DNA of 35,625 bases, taken from positions 351,167 through 386,791 of the forward strand of contig NZ_MSDF01000052.1 of assembly GCF_002022275.1 (NCBI RefSeq), written 5' to 3'. The translations under genes were made by a program, and so were the position numbers. Origin of the DNA: Pseudomonas fluorescens (lineage in GTDB: Bacteria > Pseudomonadota > Gammaproteobacteria > Pseudomonadales > Pseudomonadaceae). Shown here piece after piece: positions 9,010-16,522 of this stretch (positions are counted from its first letter, which is position 1; every line of letters begins with the position of its first letter). The notes under the pieces were generated by a model. That model saw nothing but the letters and a program-made list of their open reading frames with translations. It did no database searches and was not told the origin of the DNA.

Positions 9010-11169
9010 ATGAGCAAACCCGATAAAAGCCAACCGACGCCGGAAAACGAGCCGTCGCGGATTCGTGAAGGTTTGCCCTTCCCCCTCGGCGCGACCTGGG
9101 ACGGCCTGGGCGTCAACTTCGCGTTGTTCTCCGCCAATGCCACTAAGGTCGAGCTGTGCCTGTTCGACGATTCCGGCGAAGTGGAGCTGGAGCGTATCGA
9201 ACTGCCCGAATACACCGACGAAACCTTCCACGGCTACCTGCCCGACGCCCATCCCGGGCTGATTTACGGCTACCGCGTGTATGGTGCGTATGACCCGGCC
9301 AACGGCCACCGCTTCAACCACAACAAATTGCTGATCGACCCCTACGCCAAACAGCTGGTGGGCGAACTGAAATGGTCCGAGGCGCTGTTCGGCTACACCA
9401 TCGGCCACCCCGACGACGACCTCAGCTTCGACGAGCGCGACAGCGCACCATTCGTGCCCAAGTGCAAAGTCATCGACCCGGCCCACACCTGGGGCAACGA
9501 CCAGCCGGTGCGGGTGCCGTGGGATCGCACGATCATCTATGAAACCCATTTGCGCGGCATCAGCATGCGTCACCCTTCGGTGGGTGAATCGGTACGCGGC
9601 ACCTGCGCCGGGTTAATGGAAGATGATGTGCTCAAGCACATTCGCCAGTTGGGTGTGTCGTCCGTGGAGCTGTTGCCGGTGCACGCCTTCGTCAATGACC
9701 AGCACCTGCTGCAAAAAGGCATGACCAACTACTGGGGCTACAACAGCATCGCGTTTTTCGCCCCCGACCCGCGCTACCTGGCCAGCGGCAAGATCGCCGA
9801 GTTCAAGGAAATGGTCGCGCACCTGCACGAAGCCAAGCTGGAAGTGATTCTGGACGTGGTCTACAACCACACCGCCGAAGGCAACGAGCGCGGCCCGACC
9901 CTGTCGATGCGCGGTATCGACAACGCCTCGTACTACCGGTTGATGCCCGACGACAAGCGCTTCTACATCAACGACTCCGGCACCGGCAATACCCTGGACC
10001 TGAGCCACCCTTGCGTGTTGCAGATGGTCACCGACTCCCTGCGTTACTGGGCCACCGAGATGCACGTGGACGGTTTCCGCTTTGACCTGGCGACGATTCT
10101 GGGCCGCTACCGCGACGGTTTCGACGAGCGCCACAGCTTCCTCGTGGCGTGCCGCCAAGACCCGGTGCTGCGCCAGTTGAAGATGATTGCCGAGCCGTGG
10201 GACTGCGGCCCCGGCGGCTACCAAGTGGGTAAATTCCCGCCGGGCTGGGTGGAATGGAACGACCGCTTCCGCGACACCGTGCGCGCCTTCTGGAAAGGCG
10301 ACGACGGCCAACTGGCTGACTTTGCCGCGCGCATGACCGCTTCGGGCGAGATGTTCAACCACCGGGGACGCCGGCCATACAGCTCGGTGAACTTCATCAC
10401 TGCTCACGACGGCTTCACCCTGCACGACTTGGTGTCGTACAACGACAAGCACAACGAAGCCAACGATGAGAACAACCAGGACGGCAGCAACAATAACCTG
10501 TCCTGGAACCATGGCGTTGAAGGCCCCACCGACGACCCGGAAATCAACGCCCTGCGCCTGCGCCAGATGCGCAATTTTTTCGCCACCCTGCTGCTGTCCC
10601 AAGGCACGCCGATGCTGGTGGCCGGTGACGAATTCGCGCGCACCCAGCACGGTAATAACAATGCGTATTGCCAGGACAGCGAAATCGGCTGGGTCAACTG
10701 GGACCTGGACGACGATGGCAAGGCGCTGCTCAAGTTTGTAAAACGCTTGATCAAGCTGCGCCTGGCGTACCCGATCCTGCGCCGTGGACGCTTCCTGGTC
10801 GGCGACTACAACGAAGACATCGGCGTCAAGGACGTCACCTGGCTGGCGCCGGATGGCAACGAAATGAGCACCGAGCAGTGGCAAGACAGCCACGGTCGCT
10901 GCCTGGGCATGTTGATGGATGGCCGCGCCCAGGAGACCGGGATTCGCCGTGCCGGTGCCGACGCAACGTTGTTGCTGGTGGTCAACGCCCACCACGACAT
11001 GGTCAATTTCCGCCTGCCACCGGTACCGGAAGGTGAGTTCTGGACTTGCATGCTCGACACCAATGCGCCAGCGGTACGTGGCCAGGAACGCTTTGATTTC
11101 GACCACGAGTACGCCGTCACCGGCCGCTCGCTGTTGCTGTTCGAATTGCAGCGCGACGACGAGGTGTGA
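9010..11169 (+). CDS. glgX: Glycogen debranching enzyme GlgX
   Basis: GH13 isoamylase-type enzyme of 719 aa that hydrolyses alpha-1,6 branches in glycogen, releasing linear maltodextrins for TreY and MalQ. An N-terminal CBM48 domain (PFPLGATWDGLGVNFALFS) precedes the barrel. Motifs are EVILDVVYNHTAEG (I), VDGFRFDLATILG (nucleophile, II), IAEPWDCGPGGYQVG (acid, III) and FITAHDGFTLHDLVSYN (IV). The start ATG has CAGGAG about ten bases upstream. The stop TGA is one base before the ATG of the next gene, so the downstream cluster is probably co-transcribed with the glucan operon. Confidence 0.95.
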   Translation: MSKPDKSQPTPENEPSRIREGLPFPLGATWDGLGVNFALFSANATKVELCLFDDSGEVELERIELPEYTDETFHGYLPDAHPGLIYGYRVYGAYDPANGHRFNHNKLLIDPYAKQLVGELKWSEALFGYTIGHPDDDLSFDERDSAPFVPKCKVIDPAHTWGNDQPVRVPWDRTIIYETHLRGISMRHPSVGESVRGTCAGLMEDDVLKHIRQLGVSSVELLPVHAFVNDQHLLQKGMTNYWGYNSIAFFAPDPRYLASGKIAEFKEMVAHLHEAKLEVILDVVYNHTAEGNERGPTLSMRGIDNASYYRLMPDDKRFYINDSGTGNTLDLSHPCVLQMVTDSLRYWATEMHVDGFRFDLATILGRYRDGFDERHSFLVACRQDPVLRQLKMIAEPWDCGPGGYQVGKFPPGWVEWNDRFRDTVRAFWKGDDGQLADFAARMTASGEMFNHRGRRPYSSVNFITAHDGFTLHDLVSYNDKHNEANDENNQDGSNNNLSWNHGVEGPTDDPEINALRLRQMRNFFATLLLSQGTPMLVAGDEFARTQHGNNNAYCQDSEIGWVNWDLDDDGKALLKFVKRLIKLRLAYPILRRGRFLVGDYNEDIGVKDVTWLAPDGNEMSTEQWQDSHGRCLGMLMDGRAQETGIRRAGADATLLLVVNAHHDMVNFRLPPVPEGEFWTCMLDTNAPAVRGQERFDFDHEYAVTGRSLLLFELQRDDEV

Positions 11170-11170
11170 C

Positions 11171-12169
11171 ATGGCCCTGCACGGATTCCTTCAAGGCTAC
11201 CGGGGCTATGCGGACACGCAAGCCCTGGGCGATGCCCTGAAGGCACTTCAGGAGGAAGGCCTGGACCAACTGCCATTGCCCGGCAGCGGCCAGACATTGG
11301 CGCGCTTCAGCCGCCTGGCGCAGGTGGCCGGGCATGACTTGCGTCTGTGCAAGTTGTTTGAGGGGCACACTGATGCGTTGGCGATCATCGCCGAACTCGA
11401 CAGCCCTTTGCCGCCTTTGGGCAGTACGTGGGGCATGTGGGCCGCCGAGCCGCCGACGGCGAAGGTGCGCGTGCGTCGCGACGGGCAGTGGCTGATCGTT
11501 GATGGGCGCAAAGCCTGGTGTTCCGGGGCCGCAGTGGTCAGCCATGGGCTGCTGACGGCGTGGGATGAAGATGATCGCCAGCAATTGGTCGCCGTGGCGA
11601 TGGACCAGCCGGGTATCCGTGTGACCGATGAGGGCTGGAATGCCGTGGGCATGGCGGCCACCGGCAGTGTCGAAGTGATCTTCAATGAGGCCCGCGGCAT
11701 CGCCATTGGCGGGCCAGGTGATTACCTCGCCCGCCCGGGTTTCTGGCAAGGCGGAATCGGTATCGCCGCGTGCTGGTATGGCGCAGCGCAGCGCCTGGCG
11801 GAAGCCTTGCGTGAGCAGTGCAGCAAACGCCCCGAACCCCATGCGCTGGCGCACTTGGGTGCGGTGGACAGTGTGTTGAACAGCGCCGCCTGTGTGCTGC
11901 GTGACAGTGCCGATCAAATTGACCGCGAGCCGTCGGCCGACGCCCGCCAGATCGCCCAGCAGGCGCGTGCATGCATCGAAGATACCGTCGAACAGGTGAT
12001 CCACCATGTCGGGCGGGCACTCGGCGCAGGGCCTTATTGCAAGGACCCGCACTTCGCCCAATTGATGGCGGACTTGCCGGTGTATGTGCGCCAAAGCCAT
12101 GCCGAACGCGACCTGGCCGCCTTGGGCGAACAGGTGGCCGGTGAACCCACAGGGAGGTGGCAACTATGA
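11171..12169 (+). CDS. Acyl-CoA dehydrogenase-like flavoprotein
   Basis: 332-aa protein resembling the acyl-CoA dehydrogenase superfamily. The middle region has the beta-barrel pattern DGQWLIVDGRKAWCSGA, and the C-terminal half is all-helical (ACWYGAAQRLAEALRE and following) as in the FAD-binding domain. It is shorter than typical enzymes (about 380 aa), with an abbreviated N-terminal helical domain, and I could not place the catalytic Glu, so the activity is uncertain. The open frame extends upstream into glgX, but the ATG at 11171, one base after the glgX stop, is the natural start. Its end overlaps the next gene as ATGA. A dehydrogenase here may act on an acyl or amine group of whatever the PIG-L, methyltransferase and glycosyltransferase neighbours build. 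Confidence 0.82.
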   Translation: MALHGFLQGYRGYADTQALGDALKALQEEGLDQLPLPGSGQTLARFSRLAQVAGHDLRLCKLFEGHTDALAIIAELDSPLPPLGSTWGMWAAEPPTAKVRVRRDGQWLIVDGRKAWCSGAAVVSHGLLTAWDEDDRQQLVAVAMDQPGIRVTDEGWNAVGMAATGSVEVIFNEARGIAIGGPGDYLARPGFWQGGIGIAACWYGAAQRLAEALREQCSKRPEPHALAHLGAVDSVLNSAACVLRDSADQIDREPSADARQIAQQARACIEDTVEQVIHHVGRALGAGPYCKDPHFAQLMADLPVYVRQSHAERDLAALGEQVAGEPTGRWQL

Positions 12170-12924
12170 AACCCAATCCGATTGTCGGCCAAGGCACGCC
12201 GTTGCATCAGTGGCAGGCCTCGGCGCATATGGCCGAGTTGCCGCAGATCAGCGTCGAGCAATTGGTGCCTGAAGGCCATCGCGCCGTGATCATTGCGCCG
12301 CATCCGGACGATGAAGTGCTCGGCTGCGGCGGCTTGTTGCAGGGCTTGGCAGCACTGGGTCGGCCGATCCAGCTGATTTCCGTGACCGATGGCAGTGCCA
12401 GCCATCCGGGCTCGAGGCGTTGGCCGGTGGAGCGTTTGAGTGTGGTGCGCCCGCAGGAGTCGGCCCAGGCCCTGCACCGCCTGGGCTTGCCGCTGCACAG
12501 TCTGAAATGGCTGCGGGCGGGTTTTTCCGACAGCAACGTGGCGGCACGGGAAGACGAACTGGCGGCGTTTATCCAGCGTCATCTCAAACCCAATGATGTG
12601 TTGTTCACCACGTGGCGCGAAGACGGGCATTGCGACCATGAAGCGGTCGGCCGTGCCAGCGCCAAGGCGGCGCACGCAGCGGGTGCCACTGTCTACGAAC
12701 TGCCGGTGTGGACCTGGCATTGGGCAACCCCCGAAGACAGCCAGGTGCCGTGGCACCGTGCGCGCAAAATTCCCCTGACACCCGAGGCTGTGGCGCGCAA
12801 ACGTCACGCTATTCATGCGTTCGCCAGCCAGTTGGAAGGCGACCCGCAGATCGGCCTGCCGCCGGTACTGGCGCCGTATGTGGTGGAACGGCTGCTGCAA
12901 CCCTTTGAAGTGGTGTTTGTATGA
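12166..12924 (+). CDS. PIG-L family deacetylase (catalytic residues intact)
   Basis: 252-aa zinc-dependent N-deacetylase of the PIG-L/LmbE family, which removes acetyl groups from N-acetylglucosamine-like sugars. The zinc and base motif PHPDDE is intact, and the second motif GHCDHEA supplies the catalytic His and the third zinc His. HPGSRRWP and TWREDG are further family landmarks. ATG at 12166 is preferred to the GTG at 12157 because AGGGAGG (12151-12157) sits eight bases before it. The ATG overlaps the previous stop, and the gene's own stop overlaps the methyltransferase start, so the four genes are translationally coupled. The substrate is unknown. Confidence 0.9.
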   Translation: MKPNPIVGQGTPLHQWQASAHMAELPQISVEQLVPEGHRAVIIAPHPDDEVLGCGGLLQGLAALGRPIQLISVTDGSASHPGSRRWPVERLSVVRPQESAQALHRLGLPLHSLKWLRAGFSDSNVAAREDELAAFIQRHLKPNDVLFTTWREDGHCDHEAVGRASAKAAHAAGATVYELPVWTWHWATPEDSQVPWHRARKIPLTPEAVARKRHAIHAFASQLEGDPQIGLPPVLAPYVVERLLQPFEVVFV

Positions 12925-13520
12925 GCGTTGCCACCCCCTATTTCGATCAACTGTTCGCCGGAAACGACGACCCGTGGGCCTTCCGTCAACGCTGGTACGA
13001 GCGTCGCAAGCGCGCCTTGACGCTCGCGGTGCTGACTCGTCCGCGCTACGCGTCGGTATTCGAGCCCGGCTGTGCCAACGGCGAACTGAGCGCTGAACTG
13101 GCGCCTCGGTGTGATCGCTTGCTGTGCTGTGACACGGCAACTGCCGCCGTCGCCCTGGCGCAAACCCGCTTGCTGGGGTTCGCCCACGCGCAGGTGCAGC
13201 ACAGTCGATTGCCGGAACAATGGCCCGCCGGCCCTTTTGACCTCATCGTGCTGAGTGAGCTGTGTTATTACCTCGACGCCGATGACTTGACGCTTTTGAT
13301 CGACCGCGCCCTCGCCTCGTTGACCGCCGACGGCCAACTGCTTGCCTGTCATTGGCGCCCGCCCATTGAAGGTTGCCCACAAACAGCTGAACAGGTGCAT
13401 GCCCTGCTGCAACAGCGGCTGGGTATGACCCCCGTCGCGCAGCACCACGAAAGTGATTTCCTGCTCGACCTGTGGAGCCGCGACGCGACGTCGGTCGCAC
13501 GCCACGAGGGCTTGCGATGA
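12921..13520 (+). CDS. NodS-like SAM-dependent methyltransferase
   Basis: 199-aa class I methyltransferase. Motif I is FEPGCANGELSAELA (SAM-binding Gly loop), the acidic residue of motif II lies in CCDTATAAV, and FDLIVLSELCYYLD is the post-I/motif IV region. The overall pattern, including the N-terminal FxxDDPW and RxxWYERRK, is that of NodS-type enzymes, which N-methylate the deacetylated amino sugar of Nod factors. The PIG-L neighbour would generate exactly such a free amine, so N-methylation of a deacetylated sugar is a plausible inference. It overlaps genes on both sides as ATGA. Confidence 0.87.
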   Translation: MSVATPYFDQLFAGNDDPWAFRQRWYERRKRALTLAVLTRPRYASVFEPGCANGELSAELAPRCDRLLCCDTATAAVALAQTRLLGFAHAQVQHSRLPEQWPAGPFDLIVLSELCYYLDADDLTLLIDRALASLTADGQLLACHWRPPIEGCPQTAEQVHALLQQRLGMTPVAQHHESDFLLDLWSRDATSVARHEGLR

Positions 13521-14176
13521 TCGGCATTCTGATCCCCGTGCATAACGAAGAAGCGTTGCTGGGCGACTGCCTGAAAGCCGCCATGATTGCCGCTAGCCAC
13601 CCGGGACTGCTCGGCGAAGAGGTCGTGATCCTGGCAGTGCTCGACAGTTGCAGCGATGGCAGTAAGGCGATTGCCCAGGCGTACCCGGTGCAAAGCCTGC
13701 ACGTGCAGGCGCGTAATGTCGGGCACGTGCGCGGCGTGGGCGCGCGGCACTTGTTGAACCAGGGCGCGCGCTGGATTTCCTGCACCGACGCTGACAGCCG
13801 CGTCGCCCCCGACTGGCTGGTGGCGCAACTGGCACTGGGGGTCGACGCGGTCTGCGGCACAGTGACGGTGGATGCCTGGAGCGAGGGTTTCGACTCGGCC
13901 GCGCAGATCCGCTACAACCAGGCGTATGAGGCCCGCGACGGCCATCGGCATGTTCACGGTGCCAATCTGGGCGTCAGCGCCGGCGCTTACGTGCAAGCCG
14001 GTGGGTTCGAGCCGCTGGCCTGTCACGAAGACGTGCAGCTGGTACGCGACCTCGAGCGCTGCGGCGCCTCCATCGCCTGGAGCCACACGCCGCAAGTGAT
14101 CACCAGCGCCCGCCTCGATTGCCGTGCCGAAGGCGGTTTTGGCGACTATTTGAAGAGCCTGATGCAGGCCATCTGA
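13517..14176 (+). CDS. Family 2 glycosyltransferase
   Basis: 219-aa GT-A fold glycosyltransferase without membrane segments. It begins IGILIPVHNEE (nucleotide-binding strand), has the DxD-type metal motif as CTDADSRV, the acceptor-loop GANLGVSAGAY and the C-terminal HEDVQLVRDLE with the catalytic-base Asp region. The ATG at 13517 overlaps the methyltransferase stop and fits the family start; the open frame extends 45 bases further upstream without reason to use it. Donor and acceptor sugars cannot be read from the sequence. It ends the ATGA-coupled block. Confidence 0.9.
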   Translation: MIGILIPVHNEEALLGDCLKAAMIAASHPGLLGEEVVILAVLDSCSDGSKAIAQAYPVQSLHVQARNVGHVRGVGARHLLNQGARWISCTDADSRVAPDWLVAQLALGVDAVCGTVTVDAWSEGFDSAAQIRYNQAYEARDGHRHVHGANLGVSAGAYVQAGGFEPLACHEDVQLVRDLERCGASIAWSHTPQVITSARLDCRAEGGFGDYLKSLMQAI

Positions 14177-14238
14177 AAAAATCCAAGTTTCGAGATGTTA
14201 GAGCAGTGAATCCTTGTCTATGCTGACAGGGCCTTGCT

Positions 14239-14260
14239 GGCACTCCAGGGTTGGAGTGCC
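14239..14260. repeat. Perfect 9-bp inverted repeat, stem-loop
   Basis: GGCACTCCA and TGGAGTGCC flank a four-base loop. It lies 62 bases after the glycosyltransferase stop and 91 before the second PIG-L start. It has no T-run, so it is either a weak terminator, an attenuator in a leader, or a regulator site. Confidence 0.6.
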
Positions 14261-14303
14261 GCACCTCACCGCAGCGGAGTCTGTGGTGATTAATAAGAGT
14301 CGT

Positions 14304-14315
14304 CCCGTTAACGGG
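14304..14315. promoter_or_regulatory. 12-bp palindrome CCCGTTAACGGG
   Basis: A perfect gapless palindrome 36 bases upstream of the second PIG-L gene, inside a short A/T-rich stretch (14288-14300). It has operator-like size and place, but no known regulator matches from memory. Confidence 0.35.
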
Positions 14316-14351
14316 GCACGACCCAGTATCGATGACAAGGATGTGACACCC

Positions 14352-15113
14352 ATGAAACCTGCCTCCTTAGGCGAGGGCCGTCGCGGCCCCGCGCAAATCT
14401 GGAACAGTGCGCCGCAGTTGGCGCAAATCCCCGCCATTACCCCTTCATCACTGGTGCCCTCGGGCGCACGTGTGGTGGTGATTGCGCCTCATCCAGGCGA
14501 TGAGGTGCTGGCCTGCGGCGGGCTGCTGCAGATACTCAGCACCCTGGAACACCCGCTGCTGTTGATTTCCATCACCGATGGCAGCGCCAGTCATCCCGGC
14601 TCCCACACTTGGCCGGCGAGCCGCCTGAGTGTCATTCGGCCCCAGGAAAGCGCCGAGGCCTTGCGCCGCCTGGGCATGCCATTGCACAGCCTGAAGTGGA
14701 TTCGCGGGGGGTTTCGCGACGATGCACTGGCGGCCAGCGAGCAGCCCATGAGCCAATTTATCGCGCGTTACCTGCAACCCGGCGACGTGGTGTTCACCAC
14801 CTGGCGCAACGACGGCAACCCCGACCACGATGCCGTCGGCCGTGCCAGCGCCAAGGCGTGCACCCTGATGAGTGCGCGGCTGTATGAGTTGCCCATCTGG
14901 GCCTGGCACTGGCCGGTACGCGAAGGCGCGGTGATTCCGTGGCAGCGCGCACGCAAAGTGCGCCTGGACACCTGGAGCGTGGCGCGCAAGCTGCACGCCA
15001 CCCATGCGTACGCCAGCCAATTGGTCGGTGACCCGGAAATCGGGCTGGCCCCGATGCTTGCCCAGGAGTTGCTGGAGCGGATGCGCGAGCCTTACGAAAT
15101 CGTGTTTTCGTAG
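14352..15113 (+). CDS. PIG-L family paralogue lacking catalytic residues
   Basis: 253-aa paralogue of the PIG-L protein at 12166, alignable over its full length (shared APHPxDEV, ITDGSASHPGS, FTTWR, ARKLHATHAYASQL patterns). The motif PHPDDE reads PHPGDE (codon GGC at 14496-14498) and the HxDH motif reads NPDH. In the MshB/PIG-L fold these changes remove the general base Asp and the transition-state His but keep the three zinc ligands, so it is probably a non-catalytic or altered paralogue. ATG at 14352 has AAGGA ten bases upstream and matches the start of the paralogue; the frame is open further upstream. It is separated from the coupled block by 175 bases, with its own likely expression signals. 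Confidence 0.88.
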   Translation: MKPASLGEGRRGPAQIWNSAPQLAQIPAITPSSLVPSGARVVVIAPHPGDEVLACGGLLQILSTLEHPLLLISITDGSASHPGSHTWPASRLSVIRPQESAEALRRLGMPLHSLKWIRGGFRDDALAASEQPMSQFIARYLQPGDVVFTTWRNDGNPDHDAVGRASAKACTLMSARLYELPIWAWHWPVREGAVIPWQRARKVRLDTWSVARKLHATHAYASQLVGDPEIGLAPMLAQELLERMREPYEIVFS

Positions 15114-15126
15114 CCGCCCACGCTTG

Positions 15127-15163
15127 ATGTATCGCAGTGTGTACAGCGGCCACTGCGATACAT
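15127..15163. promoter_or_regulatory. 13-bp perfect inverted repeat upstream of the hydrolase
   Basis: Arms ATGTATCGCAGTG (15127-15139) and CACTGCGATACAT (15151-15163) are exact reverse complements with an 11-base centre. Only 13 bases follow the preceding stop codon, so it could be a terminator of the PIG-L gene, but there is no T-run and the related half-site CGATACACCGCAG recurs at 15198-15210, 46 bases before the hydrolase ATG. This favours an operator for a dimeric repressor of the TetR kind. Confidence 0.55.
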
Positions 15164-15256
15164 AACGTTTAACCCGTAGCCTTGGCTGAAATACTTCCGA
15201 TACACCGCAGCGTTCAACTGTGTGCCCGGCACCCATCAAGCCCCAGGAGGCTCGCC

Positions 15257-16276
15257 ATGCACACCCCGTTGACTCGCCGCTCCACTTTTCTGGCCTTTGC
15301 GCTGCTGCAGTTCGGTGTGATTGGCGCTGCCAGTGCCGAGATGCCGGACATCAATATCCCGAGTGTCGCCAGCCACTCCGCACTCGGTGCACTCAAGCAC
15401 GTGAAGGCCGGCCTCCTTGATGTGGCGTATGCCGAGGTCGGCCCGGCCAAGGGTCAGGTGGTCATTCTGCTGCACGGCTGGCCTTACGACATCGACAGCT
15501 ACGCCAACGTGGCGCCCCTATTGGCTGCCAAGGGCTACCGCGTGTTGATTCCGTATGCACGCGGCTATGGCGATACGCGTTTTCTGTCGGATAAAACCCT
15601 GCGCAATGGCGAGCCTGCGGCGCTGGCCCAGGATGTGATCGACTTTATGGACGCACTGAACATCCAGCAAGCGGTACTCGGTGGTTACGACTGGGGCGCA
15701 CGCTCGGCGGATATTGTCTCGGCGCTATGGCCGCAGCGGGTAAAAGCGCTGGTGTCGGTCAGCGGTTATTTGATCGGCAACCAGGCGGCGGGCAAAAATC
15801 CGTTGCCGCCCAAAGCTGAATTGCAGTGGTGGTACCAATTTTACTTCGCCACTGACCGCGGCGCCGCCGGCTACCAGAACAACACCCGCGATTTTGCCAA
15901 ACTGATCTGGCAAACCGCCTCGCCGAAATGGGCGTTCGACGACGCCACGTTCGCGCGCAGCGCCAAGGGCCTGGAGAACCCCGACCACGTCGCCATCACC
16001 GTCTTCAACTACCGCTGGCGCCTGGGCCTGGTACAAGGCGAAGCAAGGTATGCGGCGCTCGAGCAAGCGCTGGCGCAAGCGCCTGCCATCGGCGTGCCGA
16101 CCATTACGCTGGAAGGCGACGCGAACGGTGCGCCCCACCCTCAGCCTGAGGACTATGCCAAACGTTTCACCGGCAAGTATGCCTTCCGCCTGGTCAGCGG
16201 AGGTATTGGCCATAACTTGCCGCAAGAGGCGCCTGAGGCGTTCGCCCAGGCGGTGATTGACGCGGATCATCTGTGA
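15257..16276 (+). CDS. Exported alpha/beta hydrolase, epoxide-hydrolase type
   Basis: 339-aa alpha/beta hydrolase with a signal peptide: basic MHTPLTRRST, hydrophobic core, and likely cleavage after ASA (residue 27), which places it in the periplasm. The oxyanion motif is HGWP (73-76) and the nucleophile elbow is GGYDWGA with Asp145, which points to the epoxide hydrolase/haloalkane dehalogenase branch rather than a Ser esterase. The acid is probably Asp in EGDANGAP and the base His in GGIGHNLPQE. The start ATG at 15257 has AGGAGG seven bases before it; upstream in-frame codons have no ribosome site. It stands alone, between a possible operator and a REP pair. The substrate is unknown. Confidence 0.88.
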   Translation: MHTPLTRRSTFLAFALLQFGVIGAASAEMPDINIPSVASHSALGALKHVKAGLLDVAYAEVGPAKGQVVILLHGWPYDIDSYANVAPLLAAKGYRVLIPYARGYGDTRFLSDKTLRNGEPAALAQDVIDFMDALNIQQAVLGGYDWGARSADIVSALWPQRVKALVSVSGYLIGNQAAGKNPLPPKAELQWWYQFYFATDRGAAGYQNNTRDFAKLIWQTASPKWAFDDATFARSAKGLENPDHVAITVFNYRWRLGLVQGEARYAALEQALAQAPAIGVPTITLEGDANGAPHPQPEDYAKRFTGKYAFRLVSGGIGHNLPQEAPEAFAQAVIDADHL

Positions 16277-16284
16277 ATTACACC

Positions 16285-16374
16285 TGTGGGAGCGGGCTTG
16301 CCCGCGAATGCGGAGTGTCAGTCACCCAATTCCAGGACTGATACACCGCTATTGCAGGCAAGCCAGCTCCCACA
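16285..16374. repeat. REP pair (REPIN-like) after the hydrolase gene
   Basis: A forward REP (16285-16308, GTGGGAGCGGGCTTG core) and a partial inverted copy (16354-16374, GGCAAGCCAGCTCCCACA) are set 45 bases apart. The arms differ at a few bases, unlike the perfect pair at 8826-8915, so this copy is older or from a different REP subgroup. Confidence 0.8.
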
Positions 16375-16522
16375 GTAGGACGCCGTCGTATCCGAACACG
16401 CGACGCCGGAATGCTTGGCAAGGCCTCAAGTCGCCCTCAATGATGCCGATATGCTATTGCCAGCCCGGACGGTGGCACGTTGTATGCCTTGATCCTGGCT
16501 CGACTACAAGGAGTAAGCATAA

